64,000 nt of DNA from assembly GCA_034509755.1 (NCBI GenBank), contig CM067541.1, positions 26,976,501 to 27,040,500 of the forward strand, written 5' to 3'. Origin of the DNA: Anisodus tanguticus. Its lineage: Eukaryota; Streptophyta; Magnoliopsida; Solanales; Solanaceae. A program made the position numbers and the translations under genes. The notes below the pieces were generated by a model, which was not told where the DNA came from, did not search any database, and saw only the letters and a list, made by a program, of their open reading frames with translations. This document shows, piece by piece, positions 37,766 to 49,137 of this stretch (position 1 is the stretch's first letter; every line of letters starts with the position of its first letter).

Positions 37766-38960
37766 TTAGGGAGTGTGGTCGGTACCCGGTTCCCTAAGGC
37801 CTGAGAGTACCAATCCTGATACCTGCGACATACTCAACAACACATAGGCCGACAAGGTCCTCTGATAAATGATTATATGAACAATGAACAAAATCACATG
37901 CCCACATAAAAGGCCCAACCTATACATATATATACAACAAGGTAAATAAGGCCGACAAAGACATACAACGGCTGTCTATAAGCCTCTAAAGAGCATATCA
38001 ACCACATCTGGTGAGGACAGGGCCCTGCCATACCCAACTATATACATATTTGCCACAACCATACCTACCAGCTCAATAGATAGCTCCGAAAGAAGGGAGT
38101 GTGACAACCTCCAGCTGAATCGGGTCACCTACTGTGAGGGATCATTAGACTCTCTATCTGTACCTATGAGAATGAAACACAATGTCCCCAGAAAGGGACA
38201 TCAGTACGAAATATGTACTGAATATATAAGGAATATAACATATAAATAAATAATGAAATAGGAAGGACGAGTATAAAAGTCAATCTGAAACTTATAAATA
38301 GCCTCTGAGGGCATACCCTGTCACAATCATGGATATATATATATGCATGTTTGTGAAAAATAAGCCAAAATTGACGGTCTCCTTAGCACCAAGAACAAGT
38401 ATAACTTTGTACTCAATCTCCTTAGCACCAAGAACAACCCCCAAGTGCTCAATAACTTTATATAAGCATTCTCTTTTACTTATCCTAACTTTTGGATGTA
38501 GGATTATGGTGTAATCACCTTGAAATTACTTTGAAACCATAGAAATCTATTGGGAGATATAGGGTAATGTTTGGTCGAAAAATGGCCACAAATGGTCTTT
38601 GAAGTCATTGAACACAAAACAAGTCGGCCACCGCCCAAATTAACGATCCACTTTGACGGTCCGTACATTTTTATACGGTCCATAGAAATGGAACGTACAA
38701 TCTGACCTACAAAAATACGGTGAGGGTCCCATTTTGACAGTCTGTATAATTTTGTATGGACCGTACATTTGGCCGTCAATTTTAGCAATTTCCTAATTTT
38801 GTCAGAACGTATTTTCTTCAATTCATTTAATTTCTATACACCCCGATACTTCTATAAACAACCTATAATCCCTAATTATCCCTCTGTAAGGCTACATATC
38901 TTCCTGGAATGCCGGTATCAATCAACGACACCACGGAACATGAAACTACAAGGCGTAACA
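37766..38960 (-). repeat. 5' LTR of LARD-B with internal deletion
   Basis: Follows the 3' LTR from about 37766 to 38370, then jumps to sequence equivalent to about 27930, losing roughly 1.15 kb, and ends GGCGTAACA at 38960. The TGT.CACACC tip at the primer-site end is also missing. A duplicated 21-base filler lies at the junction. Confidence 0.78.
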
Positions 38961-38965
38961 ACCTG

Positions 38966-40418
38966 AATAAAAACTACATTTACCGACTAGGAACTGCCTC
39001 TAGCATGATATGCTGCTAATCCAGGTTTAGGAGCATGAGACCTCTAATATTGCCCACTACGACAATGCCGGGGCACTCTCTCTTGAAGTGTCGGGGACCA
39101 CTACACTCAAAACACCCTTCGAGAGCCATGGATCGCTGAGAAGGTCCAGTGCCCGAATTTCCACCATGGCTTGAAGGCCTATAGGAACTCTAGGACACCT
39201 ACCCCGAACAATAAGAACCACATCCAAATGGACCACCATCAGATATCAGCATGGTTGCATAAACGGGTAAGTTGAACTAATGTTCATGACTCCTACCAAG
39301 ATGACCCCTACCACCAGATGATATACCTCCATAAGTGCTGAAGTGGGGCTTCTAACTCGCATGCTACTCATAGTCCTCAAGCCTAATAAACTGAGCCTCC
39401 TTGACCGCATTTACTATCTTCTAAAATAAAGCTCCTAAGGCAGCCATCTAAGATGCACCCAAATGAAAAGTAAAATTCAACCATTAGTGAATCTCCTAAC
39501 CTTCTCAATCTCATATGGAAGAATCATCAAAGCATGTCGAGAATATACATGGAACTATGTCTCATACTCGACCATTATGATGCCCTCCTAGCGTAGCCCC
39601 TTAAACTGAACCCTCATCCACTCCCTCACACTATGGAAAACGAACTTCTCTAAGAATACCTCAATGAATGTAGCCCAAGTAAATGGAGGAGGCCATGCCA
39701 TTCTAGTCTCAACATACGACCTTCACCATTTGGTGGGTCCAATTATCTGAAAAATAGTGTAGGCTACTCCCACAATACTCTACTAACTTGAGGTTGTGCA
39801 ACTTCCCATGGTAGTTAATCAAGAACTCATAAGCATCATCATCTGGGTTACTATTATACGTAGGAGGATCTATCTTCTTAAATTGGGCAAACATCATATG
39901 TTCCTCCACGATTATTATGGGCTGAGTAGCTGGGGGTGAAGTAAGGCCAAGAACTGGCACACCTAAGAAACGAGGAACCATAACAATAGCCAACTGAGCC
40001 CCTGGTGTCTGAAATCCATAACATTCATATGATTAAGAGTCTATCCTCCGTCCTTGGTCTGAGAACCATCAAGAGTGACTGGTAGAATACCTGCATGTGC
40101 CATACTCTCGAGAAATGCCAACATGAAAACAAAAGTATCCTGAAGCATAGGAGTAGCAATGAAACCCGGTGGTGCCTGTTCTAGCTCAACCTCATCGACC
40201 TGGATCTGCTCATCCTCCAAAATAACATCCGACTTAGGAGATATTGCTCTAGCACGACCTGAAATAGTCGTTGGTACTCGGCCCCTAGCTGGTAATGCAA
40301 CTCAAGCTCTACCCTTGCCTCGACCTCTGACCCTACCCTAGGCAACGGCCCTAACATCTAGTGTTGGTATAGGGGCAGGCCCCTGATCGCCAGTCGCAGT
40401 CGAATGAGTCCTCACCAT
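38966..40418 (-). pseudogene. Element C gag (Tekay/Del-like)
   Basis: Starts at the complement of CAT 40416-40418 (MVRTHSTATGDQGPAPIP) with stops near codons 27 and 39. Visible blocks: acidic/Pro-rich N-terminus with FIATPMLQDTFVFMLAFLES (about 40160), gag core entry at 39709-39993 (FAQFKKIDPPTYNSNPDDDA, then YEFLINYHGKLHNL), and a zinc knuckle at about 39060-39120 (CFECSGPRHFKREC, i.e. Cys-Cys-His-Cys). After about 38966 the sequence enters LARD-B; its expected continuation, the gag-PR linker and protease, is at 26143-25696. Confidence 0.8.
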
Positions 40419-40601
40419 CTATGAGAAAGAGTGAAACAAATAGATTTAGAATTCACAAAAGTCAACAACACACGATAATAATGAAAGGATAGAAATTTTC
40501 TAAACTCCCTATAACCTCTTGAAGGTAGGTACGGATGACATCATATTCATCCACAAGATGCTATTAGGTATTGCTCTTGTGTTCATGAGAACGGTGAACT
40601 T

Positions 40602-40617
40602 AATGCTCTAATACTAA
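40602..40617 (-). other. Primer binding site of Element C
   Basis: Minus strand CTTAGTATTAGAGCAT, a decayed tRNA-Met-type site between LTR and gag. Confidence 0.62.
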
Positions 40618-40619
40618 GT

Positions 40620-41847
40620 TATAACAACCCAAATTTCATTAATGACTATGAGGGCACCTACCTGAACTCGTAGATCAACCCAAGCAAAAGTCTAAGTCTT
40701 TCAACAATCATAAACGCAAAGAAATAAAGTAAAGTCAACATATAAATGAACAAAAAGGTCTCGTAACTCATAAATACGGAAATATAAATCATACACCTCC
40801 CAAAACCTAGAAGTCATAAGTACATGAGCCTCTATATACGGAATACAAGTCTCAAAGTCTACAATAACTATCCAAAAGGTAAAAGATAGAAAGTAAGATA
40901 GAAATGGAGTATAGTGCGGTGGAACAGTACAACAGCTCACCCTATAAACTCCAAATGATATGCCTCAACAATCAGCAATGACTCATCCACTACTAGAACT
41001 CGAAACAGAACCTACACAAAGAAAAGTTACACCAAGTGTAGAATGAGTACGGAGAAACACGTGTACTCAGCAACATCATTGACCGGCCCAAAACTGAGAT
41101 ACTTACCTTTAAAATTCATTGGTAATTGATTCAACAAGTTATAATCACTTGAAAAATAAGAAATAGAAAGTCCACAACCAAGTAAACTACCAAAATTTGA
41201 TTCTTCCCGTAAGCCCATGTACAAGCCAAGTAATGAGAATGGAAGCAAGTATAAATGATATGCAATGAAAATTCCACGATCAATATCCACCCATATACAC
41301 ACGCTTCTGCAATAGGTTTTACTTGACCCATGGGGGACTTATGAGGTTCATATACTCATCCAGAATTCCAGATCATCTAGATCACATCGGGCATCCATTA
41401 TCATATCTAAATAGGCCACCCCGAACCATCCCATATGATTCATAAAATAATTATGTTAATGATATCATATGAAGTATAAAATGAATATGGGTATAACAAG
41501 TAATTACGCAATACCAAGTATTTTCTAAAGATAGCTCATTTTCATAATTTAGATGAGAATTGGAGTGATAAATGAACAATCAAATGACAATACTAAGGTT
41601 TATCAAGTATGGCTATCATAAGCCCATTAGACCGAACAATCAAGTCAATCAAGTAGATTTACAACTACCAGCTAATGCCAATATGCTTTGGCATTCACAA
41701 CTATCTAACGATTAGTCATTTTTATTAATTTTACCAATATCATGACACTAGTACCCCCCACAAGTGCTTATTAATTCACGAATACAAGACTCTCATTACC
41801 CATTGCTCCACTTAATTACATTAAACAAACACATTCACTTCATAAAG
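40620..41847 (-). repeat. 5' LTR of Element C, proximal half
   Basis: Ends on the minus strand in GGGTTGTTATA at 40620. It continues beyond El3 at 47132; together about 2.5 kb. Confidence 0.7.
41843..41847. repeat. Left target-site duplication of El3 (TAAAG)
   Basis: TAAAG here and at 47132-47136. Confidence 0.92.
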
Positions 41848-43187
41848 TGATGTATATAATGAGGGGATTATATGGTTAGGTTGGTTGGAGTTGGTTTGGG
41901 GCTGGACGGACACCAAAATAGGGGTCAAATAGAGGTTGGCGGGTTTTCCGGCAGTGTGTGTTTGGTGAGGAGTGTGCGGGTGAATTTGAAGGGTGTTGAG
42001 TTAAGGCGTTTGGAGGGGATGAACTAGACACGTTGTAGGTTATGTTGGTGGTTAATATTTGGTAGTTGGGTGGTGGTAAGGTGGCGGAAATTGGTCGAGA
42101 CAGTAAGGTTGGCGGAATAGGGGTGCGATCGGGATGGTGGGAAATTGGTTGGGGGGTTCGGGTGTTTGTGGGAGGAGTCAGTTGAAGACCTTTTGGGTGT
42201 GAGTTGGGGAAGTGTTGGAGTGTATTAGGGTGCAAGGAATTAGGTTGTTTGGACAAGGAATAGGGTATGAAATTGATAAATAAATTCGTGTGCGGGTAAG
42301 GTAATATAGGCCGAGAAGACCTTCAATGTGTTTGTAACAAGTAACCGGATAGAACCTTGGCTTGGGTATAGTTAGATCACAGAAGTTATAACTAGACTTA
42401 CACCAAGGGTTTGGAAGACAAAAGAACCAAGGGGTGGCCAATAAAGGGACCAGGGTTGGGACCATAAAAGGACCAGGGTTGGGACCACAAAAGGACCAAG
42501 GGATGAACCACAAAAGGTCTGACTAAGATAGCAATACAAAAGTTGAAAACTTACCAAGTTTGAGTAAACTCAAATATATTTCATAAAACTTCAATGTCCC
42601 TTTAAATCAATTACATCTCCAATTTATACTAGTTCTAGACCTTCTAGAAGAGGAAACAAGAAAGACACAAATATGTATCTTGGCCGAATGGGGGAGATGC
42701 CCGACCAACCCTTCATATTCTCAGGCTATCCTTTTGTGTCATGCATGTATCTTGGCCGAATGGGGGAGATGCTCGACAACCCCTTCATGTTCTCTAGGCT
42801 AACCTTTTGTCTCATCCATGTAGATAAGTGCATGAACTAGCTAGTTCATGAATTACCTCTTTGGGAGACGTTGGAAGCTTCTCTTTCTAGATGGTTCTCG
42901 GCTTAGTCATCATATTTTATTACAAGGCCTAGTAATTAAGCTAAAGGGGAAACTAGTATTTAAGCTAGAAATTAAAAGCAAGCTAAAAGATGGTCTCGGC
43001 CAAGACCTACATAAAAGCCAAAAATTAATGGCACTTCTTGGATCTTCAAGTCTTTTCCTCAACTCCACTCCACACTCCATTCCACATTAAGCATATCACC
43101 ATAGGATGATTTTCAATCTTCGGCACTCCTAGAAAATCACTTTGTGGCTCAGGTTCGACACTTAAGCTCACAACCTTCTTTACATCA
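41848..43187 (-). repeat. 3' LTR of El3
   Basis: Minus strand TGATGTAAAGAAGG to TATATACATCA, 1,340 bases. The first 47 codons continue the polyprotein frame (ends ICLMWNGVWSGVEEKT near 43046). Confidence 0.9.
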
Positions 43188-44100
43188 TACTCCCCTTCTT
43201 TAGCAGAATTTGTCCTCAAATTTTCGTCATCTATGTATGGCCAAACCAAATGATCAGAATAATGTCCCCATTGGACCAAGGATCTCACAACATAAAATTC
43301 TTTGTCATAAGTAGAATAGTTGAGTCGTGCACCACCCAATTTTCTACTAGAGAAAGAAATGGATCTTTTGTCTTGAATCAAGATGGCACCAACATCAATT
43401 TCACTAGCATCACACTCAATTCCAAATATCTTCTCAAGGTCTAGATCCGGTGCTTCACATATCCTTCCATTCAAGGTTTCCAAAGTTATTTGTGCTACTT
43501 GGGACCATTTTAACTCACCCTTTCTCATTAGTTCAGTGATTGGGGCAGCAAGGGTACAACAATCTCGAATGAAATTGCAAACCAAACCATGGAAACTTCT
43601 TACCTTACTTACATTCATAGGCTCGGGCCAACTTCGGATAGTTTCCATCTTGAATGGATCTATATGAATGCCCTCAGATGATACAATATACCCCATGAAT
43701 GGTCGTAGCACCTCGTGTATGAACCTCATGAAAGAGTTGGGAGTATTCCACAATCCAAATGGCATCACAAGCCATTCGTGCAAGCCATACTTGGTTTTGG
43801 AAGCCATCTTCCATTCACCTTCCTCTCGTATCCTCATTTAATGGTAGCCACTCCTCAAATCTATCTTGGAGAACAACTTAGCCCCACTCAATTCATCCCA
43901 AGAATCATCCAATCTTGGCATAGGAAACCATACTTCACGGTGATGTTTTTGACCGCTCGGCTATCAATAGTCATGCTCCAAGTTCCATCTTTCATTAGTA
44001 CCAACAAGGCGGGTACCGCACATGTACTAAGGTTCTCTCGGACAAGGCCTTTATCTAGTAATTCTTGCATTTGTTCTTGAAACTCCTTAGCCTAATTCGG
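43046..44100 (-). pseudogene. El3 reverse transcriptase and RNase H remnant
   Basis: The RT start is at 43888-44070 (MQELLDKGLVRENLSTCAVP, then DGTWSMTIDSRAVKNITVKY). After a shift the frame 43837-43046 gives KTKYGLHEWLVMPFGLWNTP, then FIHEVLRPFMG directly joined to YIVSSEGIHIDPFKME. About 50 residues between them, including the catalytic YxDD, are deleted in frame. The RT thumb and RNase H start follow (ITELMRKGELKWSQVAQ, GIECDASEIDVGAILIQD, STYDKEFYVVRSLVQW). A second in-frame deletion then removes the rest of RNase H and integrase and joins the C-terminal tail (DENLRTNSAKEGEYDVKK), which runs across the polypurine tract into the LTR. Confidence 0.9.
43188..43200 (-). other. Polypurine tract of El3
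   Basis: Minus strand AAGAAGGGGAGTA immediately before TGATGTAAAG. Confidence 0.8.
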
Positions 44101-44810
44101 ATGGTATCTATAGGTTCTTATTGGTGGTAATCCGGGTGCAATATCATCCGAAATCACATCTTCAGATTTCTTCAAAAGTTCCTTAGAGTCGGCATCTTCA
44201 ACCATATATCCCACAAGACTCTTCTTCTCCTCGCGCACCAATGTACCTATAGAACTCCCCTTCTTCAATTCTTCTTCTATCTCTGATGCATTAAGCAAAA
44301 GGGCCTCAGAATTTTCCTTGCGTTTCTTGGCATTTTGGATCTTCATTTTCTTCACCTCACTAGGTGACAATGGTATCAACCGGATCTTCTTATCATCCTT
44401 TTGAAAAGAATAGTTATACTTTTCTCCATCATGTTCCACTTTCCTATCAAATTGTCATGGCCGACACAATAAAATATGACAAGCATCTATAGGTAGGAAG
44501 TCACACCATATCTCATCTTCATACTTACCAACCCAAAAACTATCAAGAGCTTGTTTAATTACCTTTAGCCCTTTGTCTTTGTTCAACCATTGGAGAGCAT
44601 ATGGCTTAGAATGGCTGCGGGTAGGTAGTTTCAATTTGTCAACCATTTCCATAGAGTCCATATTGGCACAGCTTCCTCCATCAATGATCAAATTACATAC
44701 CTTATCATTTACCTTGCATCGAGTGTAAAATAGTTGCTCTCTTTGTGTCTCCTCCTGTTCTTTAAGTTGAACAGTCAACACACGTTGGAGTACTAAACAT
44801 TCACCCTCCT
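44092..44810 (-). pseudogene. El3 aspartic protease and linker
   Basis: Frame 44781-44455 carries the retropepsin-like domain: CNLIIDGGSCANMDS (active-site Asp in the DGGS form usual in these plant chromoviruses), KPYALQWLN, FWVGKYEDEIWCDFLP and CHILLCRP. A stop follows, then 44439-44092 (IRLIPLSPSEVKKM, EALLLNASEIEEELKKGS, IAPGLPPIRTYRYHPN) gives the linker into RT. The protease itself looks nearly intact. Confidence 0.88.
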
Positions 44811-45840
44811 ACGCAAGATCAACATCCTCCTCAAGGACCTTCTCGACTTCGGGTTTTTCAATAACAGAGGAATTCCCACACTCTTGATATTCTTCAATAG
44901 TCATTACCCGAGGGTTAGGACATTCATTTGCAAAGTGTCCAAATTATTGACATTTAAAACACTTTTTTCTACTTCTATCTACCCCATTTCTAACCTCTAC
45001 CTTCTTTCCTTTATCTTTCTCTACACTTTCTTGGCTATACAATGGGTTATCAAAAGAGGTATTGCCCTTTTCTTTGACATTAGTGGGCTTTACATAGGTT
45101 TTTGGGGTACCTTTCTTTTGTTGTTTTTCAAACTTGAGGGCTAAGAGACATACGTTTTCAAATATGTTGTATGTTGCAACTTCAACCTTTTCTTGAATCA
45201 CCACTTTTAAGCCTCCATTGAATCGTGCAATCCTTTGAGCCTCATTTTCTTCTAAGTCACAAAGCATGGTGACTTTCTCAAACTCTCTAACGTATTCCTC
45301 AACTTTAAGAACTCCTTACCGAAGTTTGGTGAGCTTGAGGTATAGGTCTTGTTCATACTCCCTTGGCAAGAACTTGTTCTTCAAATGTTTCTTTAGTTTG
45401 TCCCAAGATTCAATCTTGGTCTTCCCATTCCTCCTCTGGCTTGTTTTGAGGTTTTCATACCACACAGAAGCGAATTCCTTCATCTTCAATGTAGCAACCT
45501 TAAAAACTTGTGGTCATCATATTGCTTGTATTCAAAAAGCCTCTCAATGGCCCTTAACCATTCAAGAAACTCTTCCGGATCCATATTTCCTTCAAAGGTT
45601 GAAAGATCAAATCGTAGGCTTTGGTCATCTTCCCTTTCATGCCTCAGGTTTTCTTAGACATCTTCTATTTCATGCCTTGGGTTGTTTTGTGCAACCTCCT
45701 CCACATACTCAACATCATTAATCACGGCACGCTCTGCAAACTCTCTTTTCAAGAGTTGTATTTGTTCTGCAATAAGGTCACTTATGGTCCTCTGAAGTTC
45801 TTCATTCATGTTAGCCATAGCGTCAAGGCGTGGGATGGGA
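44811..45840 (-). pseudogene. El3 gag
   Basis: Minus strand from about 45820 (MANMNEELQRTISDLIAEQI; an upstream Met at 45860 overlaps the primer site). The core follows after stops: RFDLSTFEGNMDPEEFLEWL and IERLFEYKQYDD (about 45640-45530), then EYVREFEKVTMLCDLEENEA at about 45300-45240 and FEKQQKKGTPKTYVKPTNVK. The zinc knuckle begins CFKC near 44955; a stop interrupts it before GHFANECPNPRV. Gag core sequence and order resemble CRM-clade chromoviruses. Several shifts break the frame near 45310 and 45500. Confidence 0.85.
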
Positions 45841-45845
45841 AAGCC

Positions 45846-45861
45846 TTGCTCTGATACCAAA
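45846..45861 (-). other. Primer binding site of El3
   Basis: Minus strand TTTGGTATCAGAGCAAGG, a perfect tRNA-iMet-type site next to the LTR end. Confidence 0.85.
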
Positions 45862-45862
45862 C

Positions 45863-47131
45863 TAATGTATATAAGGAGGGAATTGTATGGTTAGGTTGGT
45901 CGGAGTTGGTTTGGGATTGGACGGACACCAAAATGGGGGTCAAATGGAGATTGGCGGGTTTTTGGGCAATATGTGTTTGGTAGGGAGTGTGCGGGTGAAT
46001 TTGGAGGGTGTTGGGCTAAGAAGTTTGGAGGGGATGAACTAGACACGTTTTAGGTTATGTTGGTGATTGGTATTTGGTGGTTGGGTGGTAGTAAGGTGGT
46101 GAAAACTAGTCAGGACAGTAAGGTTGGTAGAATAGGGGTGCGATCGGGATGGTGGGGAATTAGTTGGGGATTTCAGGTGTTTGTGGGAAAAGTCGGTTGA
46201 CGACCTTTTGGGTGTGAGTTGGGGAGGTGTTGGAGTGTATTGGGGTGCAAGGAATTAGGCAGTTTTGACAAGGATGGGGTACGAAATTGATAAACAAATT
46301 CGTGTGCGGGTAAGGTAATGTAGGTCAAGAAGACCTTCAATGTGTTTGTAATAAGTAACCGGATAGAACATTGGCTTGGATATAGTTACATCAAAAAAGT
46401 TCTAACTAGACTTACACTGAGGGTTTGGACCACAAAAGGACCAAGGGGTGGCCCACAAAAGGAGCAGGGTTTGGACCACAAAAGGACCAAGGGTAGGACC
46501 ACAAAAGGTCCGACAAAGATAACAACACAAAAGTTGAAAACTTAGCAAGTATGAGTAAACTCAAATATATTTCATAAAACTTCAATGTCCCCTTACATCT
46601 CCTATTTATACTAGTTCTAGACCTTCTAAAAAAGGAAACAAGAAAGACACAAACATGTATCTTGGCCGAATGGGGGAGATGTCCGACCAACCCTTCATAT
46701 TTTATAGGTCACCCTTTCGTGTCATCCATGTATCTCGGCCGAATGAGGGAGATTCTCGACCAACCCTTCATGTTCTCTAGGCCAACCTTTTGTCTCATCC
46801 ATGTAGATAAGTGCATGAACTAGCTAGTTCATGAATTACCTCTTGGGAGACGTTGGAAGCTTTTCTTTCTAGATGGTTCTCGGCTTAGTCATCCTATTTT
46901 ATTACAAGGCCTAGTAATTAAGCTAAAGGGGATACTAGTAATTAAGCTAGAAATTTAAAGTAATCTAAAAGATGGCACTTCTTGGATCTTCAAGTCTTTT
47001 CTTCAACTCCACTTCACACTCCATTCCACATTCAACATATCACCATAGGACGATTGGCAACCTTCGGCACTCCTAGCAAATTAGCTTGTGGCTCATGTTA
47101 GACTCTTAAGCTCACGGCCTTGTTTACATCA
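45863..47131 (-). repeat. 5' LTR of El3
   Basis: Minus strand TGATGTAAACAAGG to TATATACATTA, 1,269 bases. The terminal CA is mutated to TA at 45863. Confidence 0.88.
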
Positions 47132-48442
47132 TAAAGAGTCTAGTAAGTCTCAACATGCCTTAATTCTGAAGCTCTAACGATCAATTTACGGACTTGCCTT
47201 CCCTTTGAGCTTCTGAACGAGTCTCCAATTTTTTCTTTTAGAAAATCTCAAATTCAATTAAAATAAATAAATAGGAGCCCGATCTGTTCAAATATTGAAT
47301 ATACATGAGAATACGAGTCTGTAGACACACATATTGCTATACTAATATTTCATATAAAAATGTCACCCAAAATGACAAGAACCCCTAAAATCGTATTCTC
47401 AACTTACTGATAGCCTAAATGACAAGAATCCCTAAAATCATCAAAATCTTATCACAATTCGACCTTCAATTCATCATTTTACATGAAACCCTATTCCATG
47501 GAAATCCTAATTTCTATAATCAAAACATGGATGAAATCGCTAATTAAAGAATGGAATCACGAGAAAATACTTAAATTAAGATTAAGAACATACTTGTGAG
47601 ATAAAATTTGAAGATTGCCTTTGAAATCAGCCGAACTCGAGCTCCCAAATTTGAGTTATGAACAATGATGTTTGAAATGGGAATTACTTTTGTACATGCC
47701 ACAATTACCCTTGCGATCGCGGCCCAAGCCACCTGATTGCAACCCCAACCCGGTCCAGTATATCGCTAATGCGATGTGGCCATCACGATCGCGATTAGCC
47801 AGCATGACCCTGCCTATACCTCTCCACTTCTACTCGAAAGTGAGCCGCATCCCGTGATTGAGACCCCTGGTCCCCACACCCCTCGCCAATGAGAAATCTC
47901 CTACTGATCGCGTAAGAGGAAACAAGATACCTGGCACCAGATTTTTCTAGTATCTCCTATTTTTTATGCAACACACGGAACTTATCCAGAACCTCCTGAA
48001 CATAAATCAAATATGTATTTAAGTAATAAAACATGTATCGGACCTGCTCGCGCACTTAAAAAACCCAAAAGATGTCGTCTTGACCTAGTGTTGATTGTGG
48101 TCAACTCCAAATCCTTAACTAGTTTCTCAACCAATGACTCAAATCACACTTGAACCCATCGTGACCCAAACCAATTTATCGACTAAGTCATAAATTGCAT
48201 TTCGGACCTTATGGAATCGATGAAAGTCCGACATGGACTCACTTACCCCCTGATGTTGACTTTGGTCAAACTCCTAAACTTAAGAATTTCTAATTTTATT
48301 AAATTTGATCTGAAACTCACTTGGTTGCCTTGTGAACCATGTCACCCATACACGCAAGTCATAAATACCAAGATGAAGCTACGTGATAGATTTTTCGATA
48401 AAAATAAGTCTAAAAACTCAAAATGACCTTGAGGGTCTTACA
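47132..48442 (-). repeat. 5' LTR of Element C, distal half
   Basis: Continues the LTR begun at 40620 after the El3 insertion. On the minus strand the LTR starts TGTAAGACCC at 48442. No target duplication partner is visible because the 3' LTR is not in the window. Confidence 0.68.
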
Positions 48443-48957
48443 ATAACTTTAATAAACTGGTATGTTAATCAGTTTGGCTTACCTATCAGGTTGAGAACAA
48501 GTACCATCACGACTATCATTTTTGGGTTGTGACATTATCCCAGCCCCAACAACAGCCCTCCGAATTCTCCCCCTCAAAATATTTATTTTTTATTATATAA
48601 CGTATTTAGTACTCTTCCCCTAATGTAATGTTTATTCATATCAACCACATAATAATATTGTTTATTTTCATTTATTACTACTTCTAGTTTTCAGTCTCTT
48701 CCTTGTTCTTGGTCTGAAAATAAAGAAAGGTCTTTCAAATTTAAACTCAATTTTGGTTCGTTACCAAATTCATTGATTAAAGTTAAGTCAGTCTTATATT
48801 AGACTTTATAATTCATCTATTACAACGTATACAAGGTCTAGTGGTTCAATTTGAACTCAAAATATTGAATATCTTCAGTTATAATAAACTGACATATCTT
48901 CAATTCTAAGTTAGACTTTATAGTTCTTCTATTATAATGTAAAGGTGGTCTAGTGGT
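48443..48957. other. LTR fragment and AT-rich DNA, no gene
   Basis: On the minus strand 48535-48443 begins TGTCACAACCC and carries a TCGTGATGG block, the start of another Solanaceae-type LTR, cut by Element C. Then AT-rich DNA with an imperfect direct repeat (48801-48850 and 48911-48962, AGACTTTATAATTC / AGACTTTATAGTTC). Confidence 0.5.
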
Positions 48958-49137
48958 CTAGGGGTGTGCTAACATCAATGCGTTTACAAATTCCTTCGCG
49001 ATCATTGATGTTGCCCACATAAAAAATTCATCATTGATAAGACTTTGGTTGAGTTGTGTAGTAGCATACTCTGATGAATCATATTTGTTGAAACCAATGA
49101 CAAAATCATCGTCATTTTCTTGAAAAGGATTATTCAT
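48958..49137 (-). CDS. Unrecognised 59-residue reading frame, possible gene fragment
   Basis: Starts at the complement of CAT 49135-49137 and stops at 48960-48958. The sequence is non-repetitive and reads like ordinary protein: acidic N-terminus (MNNPFQENDDDFVIGFNKYD), then TTQLNQSLINDEFF and a hydrophobic/amphipathic end (IAKEFVNALMLAHP). The frame stays open upstream of the Met for about 17 codons, with a possible shift near 49170 linking to a Ser/Thr/Ala-rich frame. I do not recognise the family. It may be a captured C-terminal exon or a transposon protein tail; it may also be chance. No promoter or splice evidence. Confidence 0.25.
   Translation of the reverse strand: MNNPFQENDDDFVIGFNKYDSSEYATTQLNQSLINDEFFMWATSMIAKEFVNALMLAHP

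Larger units (their letters stand above)
26144..38960 (-). mobile_element. LARD-B: gag-only Ty3/gypsy element, interrupted by El2
   Basis: A minus-strand element made of a 3' LTR (26144-28496), internal region (28497-31663 joined to 36839-37763) and 5' LTR (37766-38960, internally deleted). El2 sits inside the internal region. The internal region codes only for gag. It is homologous throughout to LARD-A (49332-58684). The flanks are ACAAG (26139-26143) and ACCTG (38961-38965), matching at three of five positions, so the target-site duplication is weak. The host site is inside Element C between gag and protease. Confidence 0.78.
41848..47131 (-). mobile_element. El3: CRM-like Ty3/gypsy, partly deleted, TSD TAAAG
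   Basis: A 5,284-base minus-strand element: 3' LTR 41848-43187, internal 43188-45862, 5' LTR 45863-47131, perfect 5-bp target duplication. LTR tips (TGATGTAAA and TATATACATCA) and gag ends match El1/El2, but the LTRs are shorter. Gag, protease and RT remnants are present in the usual order; integrase is deleted. It lies inside the 5' LTR of Element C. Confidence 0.93.

Noticed and set aside
26139..38965. ACAAG/ACCTG as a clean target-site duplication for LARD-B
   Set aside because: Only three of five bases agree; the insertion is supported by the split of Element C, not by this duplication.
41876..42513. Pro/Thr/Ser-rich minus-strand frames in the El3 3' LTR
   Set aside because: LTR sequence; the same region in the 5' LTR is interrupted and no motif is present.
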